A DNA stretch of 64,000 nt from Deltaproteobacteria bacterium (GTDB lineage Bacteria; Desulfobacterota; Desulfuromonadia; Geobacterales; Pseudopelobacteraceae). Where the stretch lies: NCBI GenBank assembly GCA_021781535.1, contig JAJXWO010000002.1, forward strand, positions 62,001 through 126,000. Direction: 5' to 3'. The translations under genes and the position numbers were made by a program. Under the pieces are notes generated by a model that had not been told where the DNA came from, ran no database searches, and worked only from the letters and a program-made list of their open reading frames with translations. Position 1 is the first letter of the stretch, and every line of letters starts with the position of its first letter. Positions 52,176 through 62,151 of this stretch are shown here, piece by piece.

Positions 52176-52909
52176 AAGGTGAACTGATATTTGGTGTCAA
52201 TCCGGTAAAAGAATCTCTCCAGGGAACACGTGGCGCTTTCAACCTGTATGTACAGATCAGCGCGACCGATCATCGGGTTGAAAAGATTATCACGCTGGCA
52301 GAAGAACGGGGCGTCGCGGTACACCGCCGGGACAAAGGTGATCTTACCAGGATGTGTGCATCTTCACACCATCAGGGTATTGCACTTGAAGTAGAACCCT
52401 TCATGTATGCCGATTTTGATGATCTGTTGACTACAATCAGCCAGTCCGGTTCGACCGGCTTTCTTCTGATTCTCGATGCTCTTCAGGACCCTCACAATCT
52501 GGGTGCATTAATTCGTTCGGCCGCATGCGCCGGCGTTAATGGCGTCATTATTCCCAAAGACCGTGCCTGTGGTGTCACTGCCGCCGCGGAAAAAACGTCG
52601 GCTGGCGCTGTAGAAACCGTTCCGGTGGCCATGGTTACCAATATTGCGCAAACGCTTGAGACATTGAAAAAACTCGGCTACTGGGTGTACGGTCTTGATG
52701 GCTCTGCCAGGCAGTCGCTCTATGATACGGATTTTTCAGGGAACATCGCTTTGGTGGTTGGAGGAGAAGGCGAGGGGGTCAGGCCGTTAGTGCGCAAGCA
52801 GTGCGATATTGTGATGTCGATTCCGCAGTACGGTGGGGTAAGTTCTCTGAATGCCTCGGTTGCCGGAGGGATTGCACTGTTTGAAATCGCCAGGAAAGTG
52901 CGGGGCTAG
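52172..52909 (+). CDS. rlmB: 23S rRNA 2'-O-methyltransferase RlmB (SpoU/TrmH family)
   Basis: 'LDALQDPHNLGALIRSAACAG', 'LVVGGEGEGVRPLVRKQCD', 'SLNASVAGGIALFE'. Confidence 0.95.
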   Translation: MKGELIFGVNPVKESLQGTRGAFNLYVQISATDHRVEKIITLAEERGVAVHRRDKGDLTRMCASSHHQGIALEVEPFMYADFDDLLTTISQSGSTGFLLILDALQDPHNLGALIRSAACAGVNGVIIPKDRACGVTAAAEKTSAGAVETVPVAMVTNIAQTLETLKKLGYWVYGLDGSARQSLYDTDFSGNIALVVGGEGEGVRPLVRKQCDIVMSIPQYGGVSSLNASVAGGIALFEIARKVRG

Positions 52910-54081
52910 ATTTTTGTTTCCTTTTCGTCAATGAGCCTGAAATATTCCGAGCGGCACCAGTTCTCGACATCAACCAGCGCCTGGAACGCTTCGCGGTAAT
53001 CGGTCTTACCGATACTGAATACACCATGACCGTAGACAATAACTGACCCGGTTTTTCCGATCACCGGCGGGACATTCTTTGCAATGCCGCCGGCGCCAAT
53101 TTCTCCTGCCACCACAGGAGTGTCCCCCAAAAAACGAACTTTTGAGCAATCTCTCCAGCAGTCTGTAACGCGGCACGACTCTTTTTCAGTGCATACCATG
53201 CTCATGATGACTGCGAAGCGCGGATGGCCGTGCAAAATGGCACGGCAGCCGGTTGCTTCAAAAATGGAGCGATGAGCGACCAGTTCACTGGAGGCGGTTA
53301 TTCCGACCGTTGAGCTGTTTTGAAAGGGGACCGGATCAATATATCCGGGAAGATCATCCAGGCTGGATGCGGTCTGTGATATATAGATCAGGTTTCCGCT
53401 TGAATATGAAATGTTGCCGAAAAATGAATCAACCAGATGCCGTTTGACGGTATATGAGCCGACACGTGCCATCTCTTCCAGGATATCTTTCTTTTCAAAA
53501 AACGGCCCTTCACGGAATTCGAGGCCTTCAGATGAAAGCGGAACAAGCATTTTGTGGCGAAAATGATTAAATGCATCTTCTTCACCCGGCAGTTTGAAGC
53601 CGTCTTCGAGCAGATCTTCAAGATATTTAACATACGTTGAATGGAAGACCGAAGACCAGTTGATATAGGCCTGCTCAATTGTTAATGCTCCGGCAGCAAT
53701 GATCCCGACCCCTTCGACAACAATTCCTTTGCGGTTCCCCAGCAGCCCGGCAATTACCTCCGCCGGAAAAGCGCCGGTCTCACTTTTTCGTACAATTGGA
53801 ATATCATGCAGAAATGTACGGGTTTCGGTGTCTCGCGGGATAATTTCTTGCTCATGGCATGCAGCTCTCTGAATGAGAAGATCGGTAAAGGGGAGAGAAG
53901 GTATGGCTGCAGCAATGGCAAGACAATCGAGGCGGGAAAGTATTGATTCCAACAGCAATGCCAGGCCCGGCTCACCCATTGAAATTATTTCGTCATCCTG
54001 GGCGGCAAAGGCAATCTGCCCGGCGTGTGCTGAACGATCTGAAATCAGTTTGGCAGAGTATTTTTCGATCTGATCGTACAT
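52906..54081 (-). CDS. Class II aldolase/adducin family protein
   Basis: 'GNISYSSGNLIYISQTAS', 'CRAILHGHPRFAVIMS', 'VIVYGHGVFSIG'; ATG at 54081 (MYDQIEKYSAK) preferred to ORF-track 54246. Confidence 0.85.
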   Translation of the reverse strand: MYDQIEKYSAKLISDRSAHAGQIAFAAQDDEIISMGEPGLALLLESILSRLDCLAIAAAIPSLPFTDLLIQRAACHEQEIIPRDTETRTFLHDIPIVRKSETGAFPAEVIAGLLGNRKGIVVEGVGIIAAGALTIEQAYINWSSVFHSTYVKYLEDLLEDGFKLPGEEDAFNHFRHKMLVPLSSEGLEFREGPFFEKKDILEEMARVGSYTVKRHLVDSFFGNISYSSGNLIYISQTASSLDDLPGYIDPVPFQNSSTVGITASSELVAHRSIFEATGCRAILHGHPRFAVIMSMVCTEKESCRVTDCWRDCSKVRFLGDTPVVAGEIGAGGIAKNVPPVIGKTGSVIVYGHGVFSIGKTDYREAFQALVDVENWCRSEYFRLIDEKETKI

Positions 54082-54953
54082 CAGGGAGTCGATGCGGGGA
54101 TATTGGTGAACAGGATCGAGCCGTCTGAAAGGGTTTCTCTCCGGAAATGGGACTCCCGATGGCTGCTGGCGACCAGTGTCGACTTCGGCAATGTCATACC
54201 ACCGTCGGGAAGAAAGGCTTCGGTGACATTTGTTCCATCCTGCCATGCCTCAAAGTGAAGGTGTGGCCCGGTTGATCTTCCGGTCGAACCGGAAAGCGCC
54301 AAGGTGCTTTCGGTAGTCACCGCTTCTCCCTCGATCACCAAAATGCGGCTGTTGTGTGCATACAAGGTAACGATGCCGTTGTCATGTTCGACAATGACGG
54401 TGTTGCCATATCCCGAGCGATTACCGCTGTACACCACCGTGCCGGGGGCAACCGGTCTGACCGGGGTGCCCGCAGGGATTGCTATATCAATGCCGTTGTG
54501 ATGGCGCCATGTTCCATCAATCGGGTCGATCCTCATTCCGACCCGTGAAGTTATCGTCCCACCGACGTGCGGCAGATGAGGTTTAAAGCTGCTTTGCTCC
54601 GCTCCGGGTGGGTGAAACGTTGCGGTAACAGTTTTTTGGACAACTTCATCGAGTGAAATGGTATGAGTTTTTTGCTTCTTTAATGGTCTGTGGTGCTTGG
54701 TTCCGGGTGACGGGCGGTCCTTGATAACAACCGTAGCGCTCTTGTTGCTAGGCGCGTCGGTAAAAGTTTCAACTCCATCAATAGTGACAAAACGATAGAT
54801 ATCTGCTCCTGAAAAAGAGCTGACCAGGCAAAAAATGAAGGTCAGGAGCAGCGTATGCATATAGAAGAATTTGTGCCGAAACGGGTGAGACTCTTTAACA
54901 GAGTATGTCAATTGTGCTTGTTGTTCGGAACATTTTCTGATAGTTAAATTCAT
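54081..54953 (-). CDS. M23 family metallopeptidase with N-terminal DUF4124-like segment
   Basis: 'GADIYRFVTIDGVETFTDAPSN'; 'RVGMRIDPIDGTWRHHNGIDIAIPAGTPVRPVAPGTVVYSG...VIVEHDNGIVTLYAHNS...GRSTGPHLHFE'. Confidence 0.93.
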   Translation of the reverse strand: MNLTIRKCSEQQAQLTYSVKESHPFRHKFFYMHTLLLTFIFCLVSSFSGADIYRFVTIDGVETFTDAPSNKSATVVIKDRPSPGTKHHRPLKKQKTHTISLDEVVQKTVTATFHPPGAEQSSFKPHLPHVGGTITSRVGMRIDPIDGTWRHHNGIDIAIPAGTPVRPVAPGTVVYSGNRSGYGNTVIVEHDNGIVTLYAHNSRILVIEGEAVTTESTLALSGSTGRSTGPHLHFEAWQDGTNVTEAFLPDGGMTLPKSTLVASSHRESHFRRETLSDGSILFTNIPASTP

Positions 54954-55003
54954 TCTTTGCTCATAGCCTATTTAAAAAAATAGTTCAATTCATCATCGTC
55001 GGG

Positions 55004-55726
55004 GTGCCTGGGGTGTTTCCATATTACGACAAAGCCGTGCGGGGAACTGAACGAGAAGATTCGCTGGTTATTCTTCAGTTTTTGCAGGGAATGATCGGGC
55101 AGCAGTTTTCATTTTTAAACTACTACAAAGAAATTCCTGTTTCATACAATGCAACCTTGCTGACTGTTGAAAACGAAATGGCAGAGTTTGAAGTTCATGA
55201 ATATCAAGCCAAAGTTATAAATATAGAGAAAAAAACGCTTATTTATTCACATAATTTGAGCACATTTTCTGAAGATATGATTGGTGAAGCATTTTATGTA
55301 AGTTCCGCAAAAAAACGTGTTATCCTGTGCAATTATGGTTATGCAAAAATACGCTCAGATATGAGGCGGTTCGTGCGGGTACTTCTTGATAATCCGGTAG
55401 AGGCGGAGCTGCTTTTTGAAGGAGATGTTTTAAAGGGCAGTGTAAAAGATATTTCACTTGGAGGGGCCGCCATCAGTACTACGTCTGATGACCTTCTCGT
55501 GCCGGGCCTTGATATTAACATGTTTTTGAAGCTGCCTGACCTTACCGGCAACTCCATGCATGAGGTAGGTATGAGCGCGACAATTGTCAAAATTATTGGT
55601 ACGAACGCTCCATTTACCTGTATAGTGGAGCTTCATGCGGAAAAGCATTCTCAACAGCAAATTGCATACTATATTAACCAGCGTCAAGTTGAGATAATCA
55701 AGGAACTTAAGGATATCAATATTTGA
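55004..55726 (+). CDS. PilZ-domain (c-di-GMP binding) protein
   Basis: 'RRFVRVLLDNPVEAELLFEGDVLKGSVKDISLGGAAIST' PilZ motif (RxxxR...DxSxxG); GTG start. Confidence 0.85.
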   Translation: MPGVFPYYDKAVRGTEREDSLVILQFLQGMIGQQFSFLNYYKEIPVSYNATLLTVENEMAEFEVHEYQAKVINIEKKTLIYSHNLSTFSEDMIGEAFYVSSAKKRVILCNYGYAKIRSDMRRFVRVLLDNPVEAELLFEGDVLKGSVKDISLGGAAISTTSDDLLVPGLDINMFLKLPDLTGNSMHEVGMSATIVKIIGTNAPFTCIVELHAEKHSQQQIAYYINQRQVEIIKELKDINI

Positions 55727-55970
55727 TGATTATTAATCTGTGCGTGCCTATGTTTATGGCAATAATGTTGTGTGTGTGCCTGTTTTTTGTGCAGCTTGGT
55801 GTCTGGCATAATGCTGTGCCAGTGGTAGTTCGTTTCCTAACTGTTTAAATCTACGTTTGTTACGTAACCAGATAAGTAATTGGCAAGGAGCTTGCTTTTG
55901 AGGCAATGGACAGACTTGGGTATCAGTCTCATGAAGCCTGTTTTTCCTTGCTTTCATAAATCTCATGTAA

Positions 55971-56324
<354 letters not shown>

Positions 56325-56354
56325 ATAATTAAAAAATTTCGAAAGGAGCAACAG

Positions 56355-57767
56355 ATGACCCCGAAGCAAGTAGTAGAATTTGCCATTGAAAATGGCGCGA
56401 AGATGGTTGATTTTAAATTTATGGACTTTGTAGGTATCTGGCAGCATTTTTCCGTACCAATGAGTGAGTTCAGTGAGGATACCTTTGAAGAAGGTCAGGG
56501 TTTCGACGGTTCTTCTATTCGTGGATGGCAGCCGATTCACGCCTCTGACATGATCATTGTTCCTGATCCAAAAACTGCTAAAATGGACCCTTTCGTAAAA
56601 ACTCCGACACTTTCACTGATTTGTAATATTTTTGACCCTATTACGAAGGAAGGATATACCCGCGATCCACGTAATATCGCAATTAAGGCGGAAGCGTATC
56701 TCAAATCAACCGGAATAGGTGATACTGCATTCTTTGGTCCTGAAGCAGAATTTTTTATTTTTGACGATGTGCGTTATGATTCCAGCGCGAATCAATCCTT
56801 CTATGCCGTTGATTCCGTTGAGGGTGCCTGGAATACCGGTCGCGAAGAATTCCCTAACCTCGGTTACAAACCACGCCACAAAGAAGGATATTTCCCTGTC
56901 TCACCTACAGATTCACAAAATGATCTGCGTAACGAAATGGTTGAAGAGCTTCAGAATGTTGGCATCCGGGTTGAGTGCCAGCATCATGAAGTCGCTACGG
57001 GTGGTCAGGCAGAAATTGATATGCGTTTCAACTCATTGGTTGATATGGCTGATGATCTGCAGTGGTTTAAATATGTTGTAAAAAATGTGGCGAATCGCAA
57101 TGGCAAAACCGCTACCTTCATGCCTAAGCCACTGTATGGCGATAACGGTTCCGGGATGCACTGCCACCAGTCAATCTGGAAAGATGGACAGAATCTGTTT
57201 GCCGGGGATAAATACGGCGGCCTCTCCCAAATGGCTCTTTGGTACATTGGCGGGATTATCAAGCATGCAAAAGCTCTCTGCGCTTTCACCAACCCGACCA
57301 CCAACTCCTACAAGCGACTGGTCCCGGGCTTTGAAGCGCCGGTTAACATGGCATACTCTGCCCGGAATCGCTCAGCGTCTCTGCGAATTCCGATGTTTTC
57401 GAATAACCCCAAATCCAAGCGGGTCGAATACCGTACACCCGACCCTTCCTGCAACGGGTACCTTGCCTTTGCTGCCATGTTAATGGCTGGTCTGGACGGC
57501 ATCGAAAACAAGATTGATCCCGGCCAACCGCTTGATAAGGATATTTACGGATTGTCACCTGAAGAGTTGAAAGATATTCCATCCGCACCGGGTACTCTTG
57601 AAGAAGCTCTGAAATGCCTCAACGATGACTATGAATTCCTTCTGAAAGGTGATGTCTTTACTCCTGATGTCATCGAAAAGTGGATCGAGTACAAGACCGA
57701 AGCCGAAGTAAATCCTGTTCGCATGCGTCCAGTACCCCTTGAGTTTGAACTGTACTACGACATTTAA
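56355..57767 (+). CDS. glnA: Glutamine synthetase type I
   Basis: '[17 protein letters not shown]', '[20 protein letters not shown]', '[27 protein letters not shown]'. Confidence 0.97.
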   Translation: MTPKQVVEFAIENGAKMVDFKFMDFVGIWQHFSVPMSEFSEDTFEEGQGFDGSSIRGWQPIHASDMIIVPDPKTAKMDPFVKTPTLSLICNIFDPITKEGYTRDPRNIAIKAEAYLKSTGIGDTAFFGPEAEFFIFDDVRYDSSANQSFYAVDSVEGAWNTGREEFPNLGYKPRHKEGYFPVSPTDSQNDLRNEMVEELQNVGIRVECQHHEVATGGQAEIDMRFNSLVDMADDLQWFKYVVKNVANRNGKTATFMPKPLYGDNGSGMHCHQSIWKDGQNLFAGDKYGGLSQMALWYIGGIIKHAKALCAFTNPTTNSYKRLVPGFEAPVNMAYSARNRSASLRIPMFSNNPKSKRVEYRTPDPSCNGYLAFAAMLMAGLDGIENKIDPGQPLDKDIYGLSPEELKDIPSAPGTLEEALKCLNDDYEFLLKGDVFTPDVIEKWIEYKTEAEVNPVRMRPVPLEFELYYDI

Positions 57768-57794
57768 TTAAAATTTCAGTTACAGACTGCAGCC

Positions 57795-57825
57795 AAAAAA
57801 GGCGGGATCGCTCCCGCCTTTTTTG
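57795..57825 (+). terminator. Intrinsic terminator after glnA
   Basis: AAAAAAGGCGGGATCGCTCCCGCCTTTTTT. Confidence 0.9.
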
Positions 57826-57921
57826 CGCATCTAACTTCCTGAAAATATTAATAAGCCTCTCTAACTAGCTAAACTGCTAATGTTTTTGCTAATGTGAGGA
57901 GGCGAAAAATGGATTGTGTAC
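57798..57921 (+). repeat. ~124-bp inverted repeat, left copy (terminator + integrase leader)
   Basis: 24-bp terminator core and TAGCTAAACTGCTAATGTTTTTGCTAATGT...GGATTGTGTAC found inverted at 59596-59718 with matching spacings. Confidence 0.8.
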
Positions 57922-58093
57922 ACCCCTCACCCGTAGTTGCAGTCCCTCGAACAGCCTCAGACCACATCCGAACAGCAGTTTAACCGATAACGTAAAATAT
58001 TTTTCGCTTTTTTAAAAAGAGTCACGGCAGTGCCTCGAATCAGTTAGAATTTAGTCGCTAAACACAAATTCAACCTGAAAGGAGAACACTGCC

Positions 58094-58183
58094 GTGGATG
58101 ATCGTGTAACCCCATGGTTATTAAAATGGGTATTTTTGCCTCTTTTTGGAGGTGCCCTTTTGATAGCTTTTGGCGGTGTTTAA
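58094..58183 (+). CDS. 29-aa hydrophobic peptide (putative small membrane peptide)
   Basis: GTG start, AGGAG RBS: MDDRVTPWLLKWVFLPLFGGALLIAFGGV*; start codon lies in a 10-bp inverted repeat arm. Confidence 0.45.
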   Translation: MDDRVTPWLLKWVFLPLFGGALLIAFGGV

Positions 58184-58377
58184 ATCAACCAATGGAAATG
58201 CAGTAGAGAGGCGAAAAGACAAGGATACCTACAAGGTAATTACATTCCACCAAACAGAGTAGGTGTCGGTGAAGCGTGTATTTGCGAGAAGAAGGAGAAA
58301 CCTGACGGAACGATAGGTTCATCAACGAGATTTGTCATTGATCTTGAGCACAGGAAATTATCCTGGTGAACAAACCT

Positions 58378-58680
58378 CTATGCAGCCATCAAAAGTGGCT
58401 GTACTTGTTGCACCCTCTGTACCATCGCTTTTTGAGCGGTCTTGAGGTCATAGCTGGTTTGCAAGTTCATCCAGTAGGTAGGTGTCTGACCGAATACTTT
58501 GCCGAAAAGAACAGCCAGCTCTGCCGTAACAGGCCTTGAACCTTTGATAACATGAGATATTCGCATTGGTGAAACGCCAATTGCATGAGCAAAAGCGTTC
58601 TGCGACATGCCAAGCTCATCAAGAATTTCCTTCAGGAAGACCCCTGGATGTATGGGGGGAAGTCCGTTTTTGATAGCCAT
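58378..58680 (-). CDS. higA: HigA-family antitoxin (XRE HTH)
   Basis: 'PPIHPGVFLKEILDELGMSQNAFAHAIGVSPMRISHVIKGSRPVTAELAVLFGKVFGQTPTYWMNLQTSYDL'. Confidence 0.93.
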   Translation of the reverse strand: MAIKNGLPPIHPGVFLKEILDELGMSQNAFAHAIGVSPMRISHVIKGSRPVTAELAVLFGKVFGQTPTYWMNLQTSYDLKTAQKAMVQRVQQVQPLLMAA

Positions 58681-58690
58681 AAAGTTTCTC

Positions 58691-58972
58691 CTAATGGTAA
58701 TCGGTGATTTCGACGTCAGTTGCTTCACCGTTGGCAAACCGAAAGCATATTCGCCACTGGTCATTAATCCTGATACTCCACTGTCCCGCTCTATCACCGG
58801 AAAGAGTTTCCAGGCGGTTTGACGGAGGTATCAGCAAATCCGTTACCTCGCATACATTGTCTAGTTGCGTCAAACGCAAGATCGAACGAGTGATGATTTC
58901 TGGAGGAAGTTTTTTGGACTTCCCCGTCGTAAAGAGTTTTTCAGTTTCTTTGTTCGCGAATGACGAAATCAT
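58691..58972 (-). CDS. higB: HigB-family toxin (RelE/ParE superfamily)
   Basis: 'MISSFANKETEKLFTTGKSKKLP...LETLSGDRAGQWSIRINDQWRICFRFANGEATDVEITDYH'. Confidence 0.93.
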   Translation of the reverse strand: MISSFANKETEKLFTTGKSKKLPPEIITRSILRLTQLDNVCEVTDLLIPPSNRLETLSGDRAGQWSIRINDQWRICFRFANGEATDVEITDYH

Positions 58973-59135
58973 GAACACAATATAAACAATTTGTTTACAC
59001 AGGTCAAGTCCTAAAGAAATAGAGTGTAATGAAGACCGGACTTCCAACTTGCGGCACGACCCGACCGCCCGAAGAACCGGTCGGTTGGGTCAGCCTCATG
59101 ATCGTTAGGTTTACTGGATTACAAGTGAGGTTGTT

Positions 59136-59270
59136 TTGTACCTGATTATTATATTGATACTTATAGCTCTGGCAATCGTGATTGTATTAATTGGATGCCA
59201 CAAGGAATTTGGCGACAATGTCTATGCATCTCAGTTTGTTTTCAAGATGACGAAGAAACTCAAAAGATAA
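59136..59270 (+). CDS. 44-aa putative membrane/lipid-anchored peptide
   Basis: TTG start: LYLIIILILIALAIVIVLIGCHKEFGDNVYASQFVFKMTKKLKR*. Confidence 0.3.
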   Translation: MYLIIILILIALAIVIVLIGCHKEFGDNVYASQFVFKMTKKLKR

Positions 59271-59401
59271 TCAACGATCTTAAGATTGGCCGTGAGCAGT
59301 TGAACAGGCTAACGTTGCGGTCAATAATTTTTATATAGTGGGATGTTCTCCTTTTGTCCTTATGAAAAACAGCTATGGGGGTACACTTTCATCATTATTA
59401 T

Positions 59402-59608
59402 TTATATGTTGTTTCGTATAGTTGTCCTTATTTGCATAAATAGTTGATCGACTGCCAGCAGAAGTTTCCGCGCTTGTGATCTTGCAACCGAGTGATTTTT
59501 GGTCTTTAGAGGTCGCCAAATTTGTTTTTTTCCGACTAGCAGCCTTAAATCAACGGGAACTGATATAACAGCGCAATATACCTTACCCCTACGGCGTACA
59601 CAATCCAC
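59402..59608 (-). pseudogene. Truncated tyrosine-integrase N-terminal fragment
   Basis: MDCVRRRGKVYCAVISVPVDLRLLVGKKQIWRPLKTKNHSVARSQARKLLLAVDQLFMQIR resembles arm-binding N-terminus; no catalytic domain. Confidence 0.6.
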
Positions 59609-59718
59609 TTTTCACCTCTCGACATTAGCAAAAACATTAGCAGTTTTGCTATGCTGAGAGAGTTATTACTATATTCAAGACCTTAGACAGGTATAAAGGC
59701 GGGAGCGATCCCGCCTTT
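59596..59718 (-). repeat. ~124-bp inverted repeat, right copy
   Basis: Exact reverse complement of 24-bp core (59695-59718), 29/30 match (59622-59651), 11/11 match (59596-59606). Confidence 0.8.
59695..59718. terminator. Second copy (inverted) of glnA terminator hairpin
   Basis: AAAGGCGGGAGCGATCCCGCCTTT. Confidence 0.75.
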
Positions 59719-59807
59719 CATGCGTTTTGGGTGGCGCTGTGCAATTGACTTTACTGGCCTACTCTGTTAGAAGAAGTGCAGATTTATTCGATTTTAAAGG
59801 ACTCCTG

Positions 59808-60488
59808 ATGGATAGTTTCTTCCTTAAGCTTTCAGTAATGCTTGTACCCGGTATGCTGGCAATTGTGTGCCACGAAGTATCTCATGGCTATGTCGCTTCA
59901 CGTTTTGGTGATCCGACAGCCAAGATGATGGGCCGTCTGACACTTAACCCTATTAAACATATTGATATCATTGGTACCTTGATGATTTTCTTTATCGGAA
60001 TTGGTTGGGCCAAACCAGTGCCGGTTGTTTTTGGAAATCTCCGTAATCCCAAACGCGACATGATTTGGGTGGCAGCCGCCGGACCAATTACTAATATTGT
60101 CCTGGCGACGGTCTCGGCGTTGCTGCTTCGAGGCCTGATGGTATTTGATACTCCGTCTGCTCCCGGTTCGCCGCTTGCCATGCTGGTGCAACCGGTAATT
60201 CTGATGCTGGCTTTTTCGGTGTATATTAATCTTCTCTTGGCTATCTTCAACATGATACCGGTGCCACCTCTTGACGGGGGGCGCGTGTTGGTAGGATTGC
60301 TGCCGTACAGGCAGGCCGCGGCGTGGTCCCGCATTGAACCGTACGGGATGATAATTATTATCGTGCTGGTGTTTTTTACCGACATATTTTCGTACGTTAT
60401 TTCTCCGGTTCTTGAAATTGGCGTACATCTGCTGGCCGGTCCGCAAAGTGCCCTTGTCCTTGGCGTTACCAGAATGATGATGCATTAA
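59808..60488 (+). CDS. Site-2 protease family (M50) membrane metalloprotease
   Basis: 'MLAIVCHEVSHGYVASRFGDPTAKMMGRLTLNPIKHID' (HExxH), 'NMIPVPPLDGGRVL'; ORF-track start at 59727 is an extension. Confidence 0.93.
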   Translation: MDSFFLKLSVMLVPGMLAIVCHEVSHGYVASRFGDPTAKMMGRLTLNPIKHIDIIGTLMIFFIGIGWAKPVPVVFGNLRNPKRDMIWVAAAGPITNIVLATVSALLLRGLMVFDTPSAPGSPLAMLVQPVILMLAFSVYINLLLAIFNMIPVPPLDGGRVLVGLLPYRQAAAWSRIEPYGMIIIIVLVFFTDIFSYVISPVLEIGVHLLAGPQSALVLGVTRMMMH

Positions 60489-60514
60489 ATCTCCTACTGT
60501 CCGGAGGGGTACCG

Positions 60515-61615
60515 ATGAACGATCCCAGAATTAGTCAATTTGCCGAGATACTGGTGGATTATTCTACCAGGGTGAAGAGGGGTGACGTTGTTCTTATTAA
60601 TGCCGCCGGCATGGAAGCACTGCCGCTGGTTAAGGAACTGTATGTACTCTGCCTTAAGCGGGGTGCCAAGTATGTAGAATACAACTTTTCAGTTCCGGAA
60701 ATTGATCGTTTCTTCTACAATACTGCTTCTAAGCAGCAGCTTGATTATTTCCCGCAACATAAACTGGATTTCTATAAAAGTGTGACGGTCTATATTGGCA
60801 TTTCAGCCGGTAATAATTCAATGGTCATGGCTAATGCGCGCCAGGATGCGGTGGTTTCATATTCAAAGCTTACCAGGCCCTTGGTCGACCAGCGGGTCAA
60901 GCACACCCGCTGGTGCGTGACCCGTTATCCAACTCATGCCGCAGCCCAGGAAGCTTGCATGAGCCTTGATGAATATGAGGATTACCTCTTCTCGGCTTGC
61001 TGTATCGACTGGAAAGCTGAATCAAAAAAGCAGGAGAAACTCAAGAGGCTGGTCGACCGAACAAAAATGGTTCGGATTGTGGCTCCTGATACGGACCTCC
61101 GTTTCAGTATTGATGGTTTGCCCGGCATCAAGTGCGATGGCCGCCTTAATATGCCGGACGGTGAAGTGTTTACCGCCCCGGTTAAATACTCTGTTCAAGG
61201 GCATATCCGCTATAACTGCCCGAGTATTTACCAGGGGAGGGAATATAATGGCGTCCGCTTCGAATTTGCTGACGGCAAAATCATCAAGGCCACTGCTGAA
61301 GGTGATATGGATGCCGCCCTTAACAAAATTCTGGATGCCGATGAAGGAGCCCGCTATATCGGAGAATTCGCGATTGGTGTCAATCCGGGGATCCGCCGGC
61401 CAATGCGTAATATTCTTTTTGATGAAAAGATATTTGGATCAATTCACTTCACTCCCGGACAGGCATACGATGAGTGTGATAATGGCAACCGGTCCTCAGT
61501 ACACTGGGACCTGGTGCGGATCCTTGCCGATGGTGAAATCTGGTTCGATGACGTCCTGATCCAGAAGAATGGTCGCTTTACCCACAAAGAGCTGCTGGAG
61601 CTCAATCCTGCCTGA
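60515..61615 (+). CDS. M29-type (thermophilic metallo-) aminopeptidase
   Basis: 'FAEILVDYSTRVKRGDVVLINAAGMEALPLVKELY', 'GRLNMPDGEVFTAPV', 'GSIHFTPGQAYDECDNGNRSSVHWDLVRI'. Confidence 0.92.
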   Translation: MNDPRISQFAEILVDYSTRVKRGDVVLINAAGMEALPLVKELYVLCLKRGAKYVEYNFSVPEIDRFFYNTASKQQLDYFPQHKLDFYKSVTVYIGISAGNNSMVMANARQDAVVSYSKLTRPLVDQRVKHTRWCVTRYPTHAAAQEACMSLDEYEDYLFSACCIDWKAESKKQEKLKRLVDRTKMVRIVAPDTDLRFSIDGLPGIKCDGRLNMPDGEVFTAPVKYSVQGHIRYNCPSIYQGREYNGVRFEFADGKIIKATAEGDMDAALNKILDADEGARYIGEFAIGVNPGIRRPMRNILFDEKIFGSIHFTPGQAYDECDNGNRSSVHWDLVRILADGEIWFDDVLIQKNGRFTHKELLELNPA

Positions 61616-61631
61616 AGTGAGTACTGAAATT

Positions 61632-62129
61632 ATGACACAGAATCCCGTAATTGAATTTATACATGATGATTTCGAATTTGAAACAATAGACGAGGAGTTG
61701 CTGGTTGACGGTCGCTGCCAACAAATTCTGAAGCAATTCTATCTGTTTCTTCAACAGCAGGGTATGGCGGCTGAACAGGCTTCCGAACTGGCCTTCAGTG
61801 CCGATCTCTATCTGCGGGATTACCTGATTGATTTTGGTCGTCAAAATATTGTCCGCCCCCAGCCGGGGATTATCACTAAATTTGCCGGTTCCTGGTTTAT
61901 CACTCATACCCTGGATCCGGAGTTTGCTGTTTTGGAACGCCACCTGACGGCACTTTCTGAATTGTATCGGTTTATGCACCGCCAGCATCTGATTTCTGTT
62001 GATGAACTCTCATATTTACTTGACGAGGCCGGGCAGCTTGATTTTTACCGCCAGCGGATCGATTCATTTCTGAATCTTACCGGAGATGGGTTTGTGGCGT
62101 GGGATGCAATATGCAAGGCAGCATTGTGA
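61632..62129 (+). CDS. Conserved hypothetical protein (166-codon)
   Basis: ATG at 61632 (MTQNPVIEFIHDDFEFETIDEELL); tight gene spacing; ORF-track start is an extension. Confidence 0.75.
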   Translation: MTQNPVIEFIHDDFEFETIDEELLVDGRCQQILKQFYLFLQQQGMAAEQASELAFSADLYLRDYLIDFGRQNIVRPQPGIITKFAGSWFITHTLDPEFAVLERHLTALSELYRFMHRQHLISVDELSYLLDEAGQLDFYRQRIDSFLNLTGDGFVAWDAICKAAL

Positions 62130-62151
62130 CAACTGATACGGAGTGATAATT

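Larger units (their letters stand above)
57798..59718. mobile_element. Degenerate integrase-associated island/relic carrying higBA
   Basis: Bounded by inverted terminator/leader repeats; contains truncated integrase N-terminus, higBA and small ORFs. Confidence 0.55.

Noticed and set aside
58184-58270. Open frame after the 29-aa peptide (FKSTNGNAVERRKDKDTYKVITFHQTE*)
   Set aside because: Would need a frameshift from the peptide or a non-standard start; no slippery site or RBS evident
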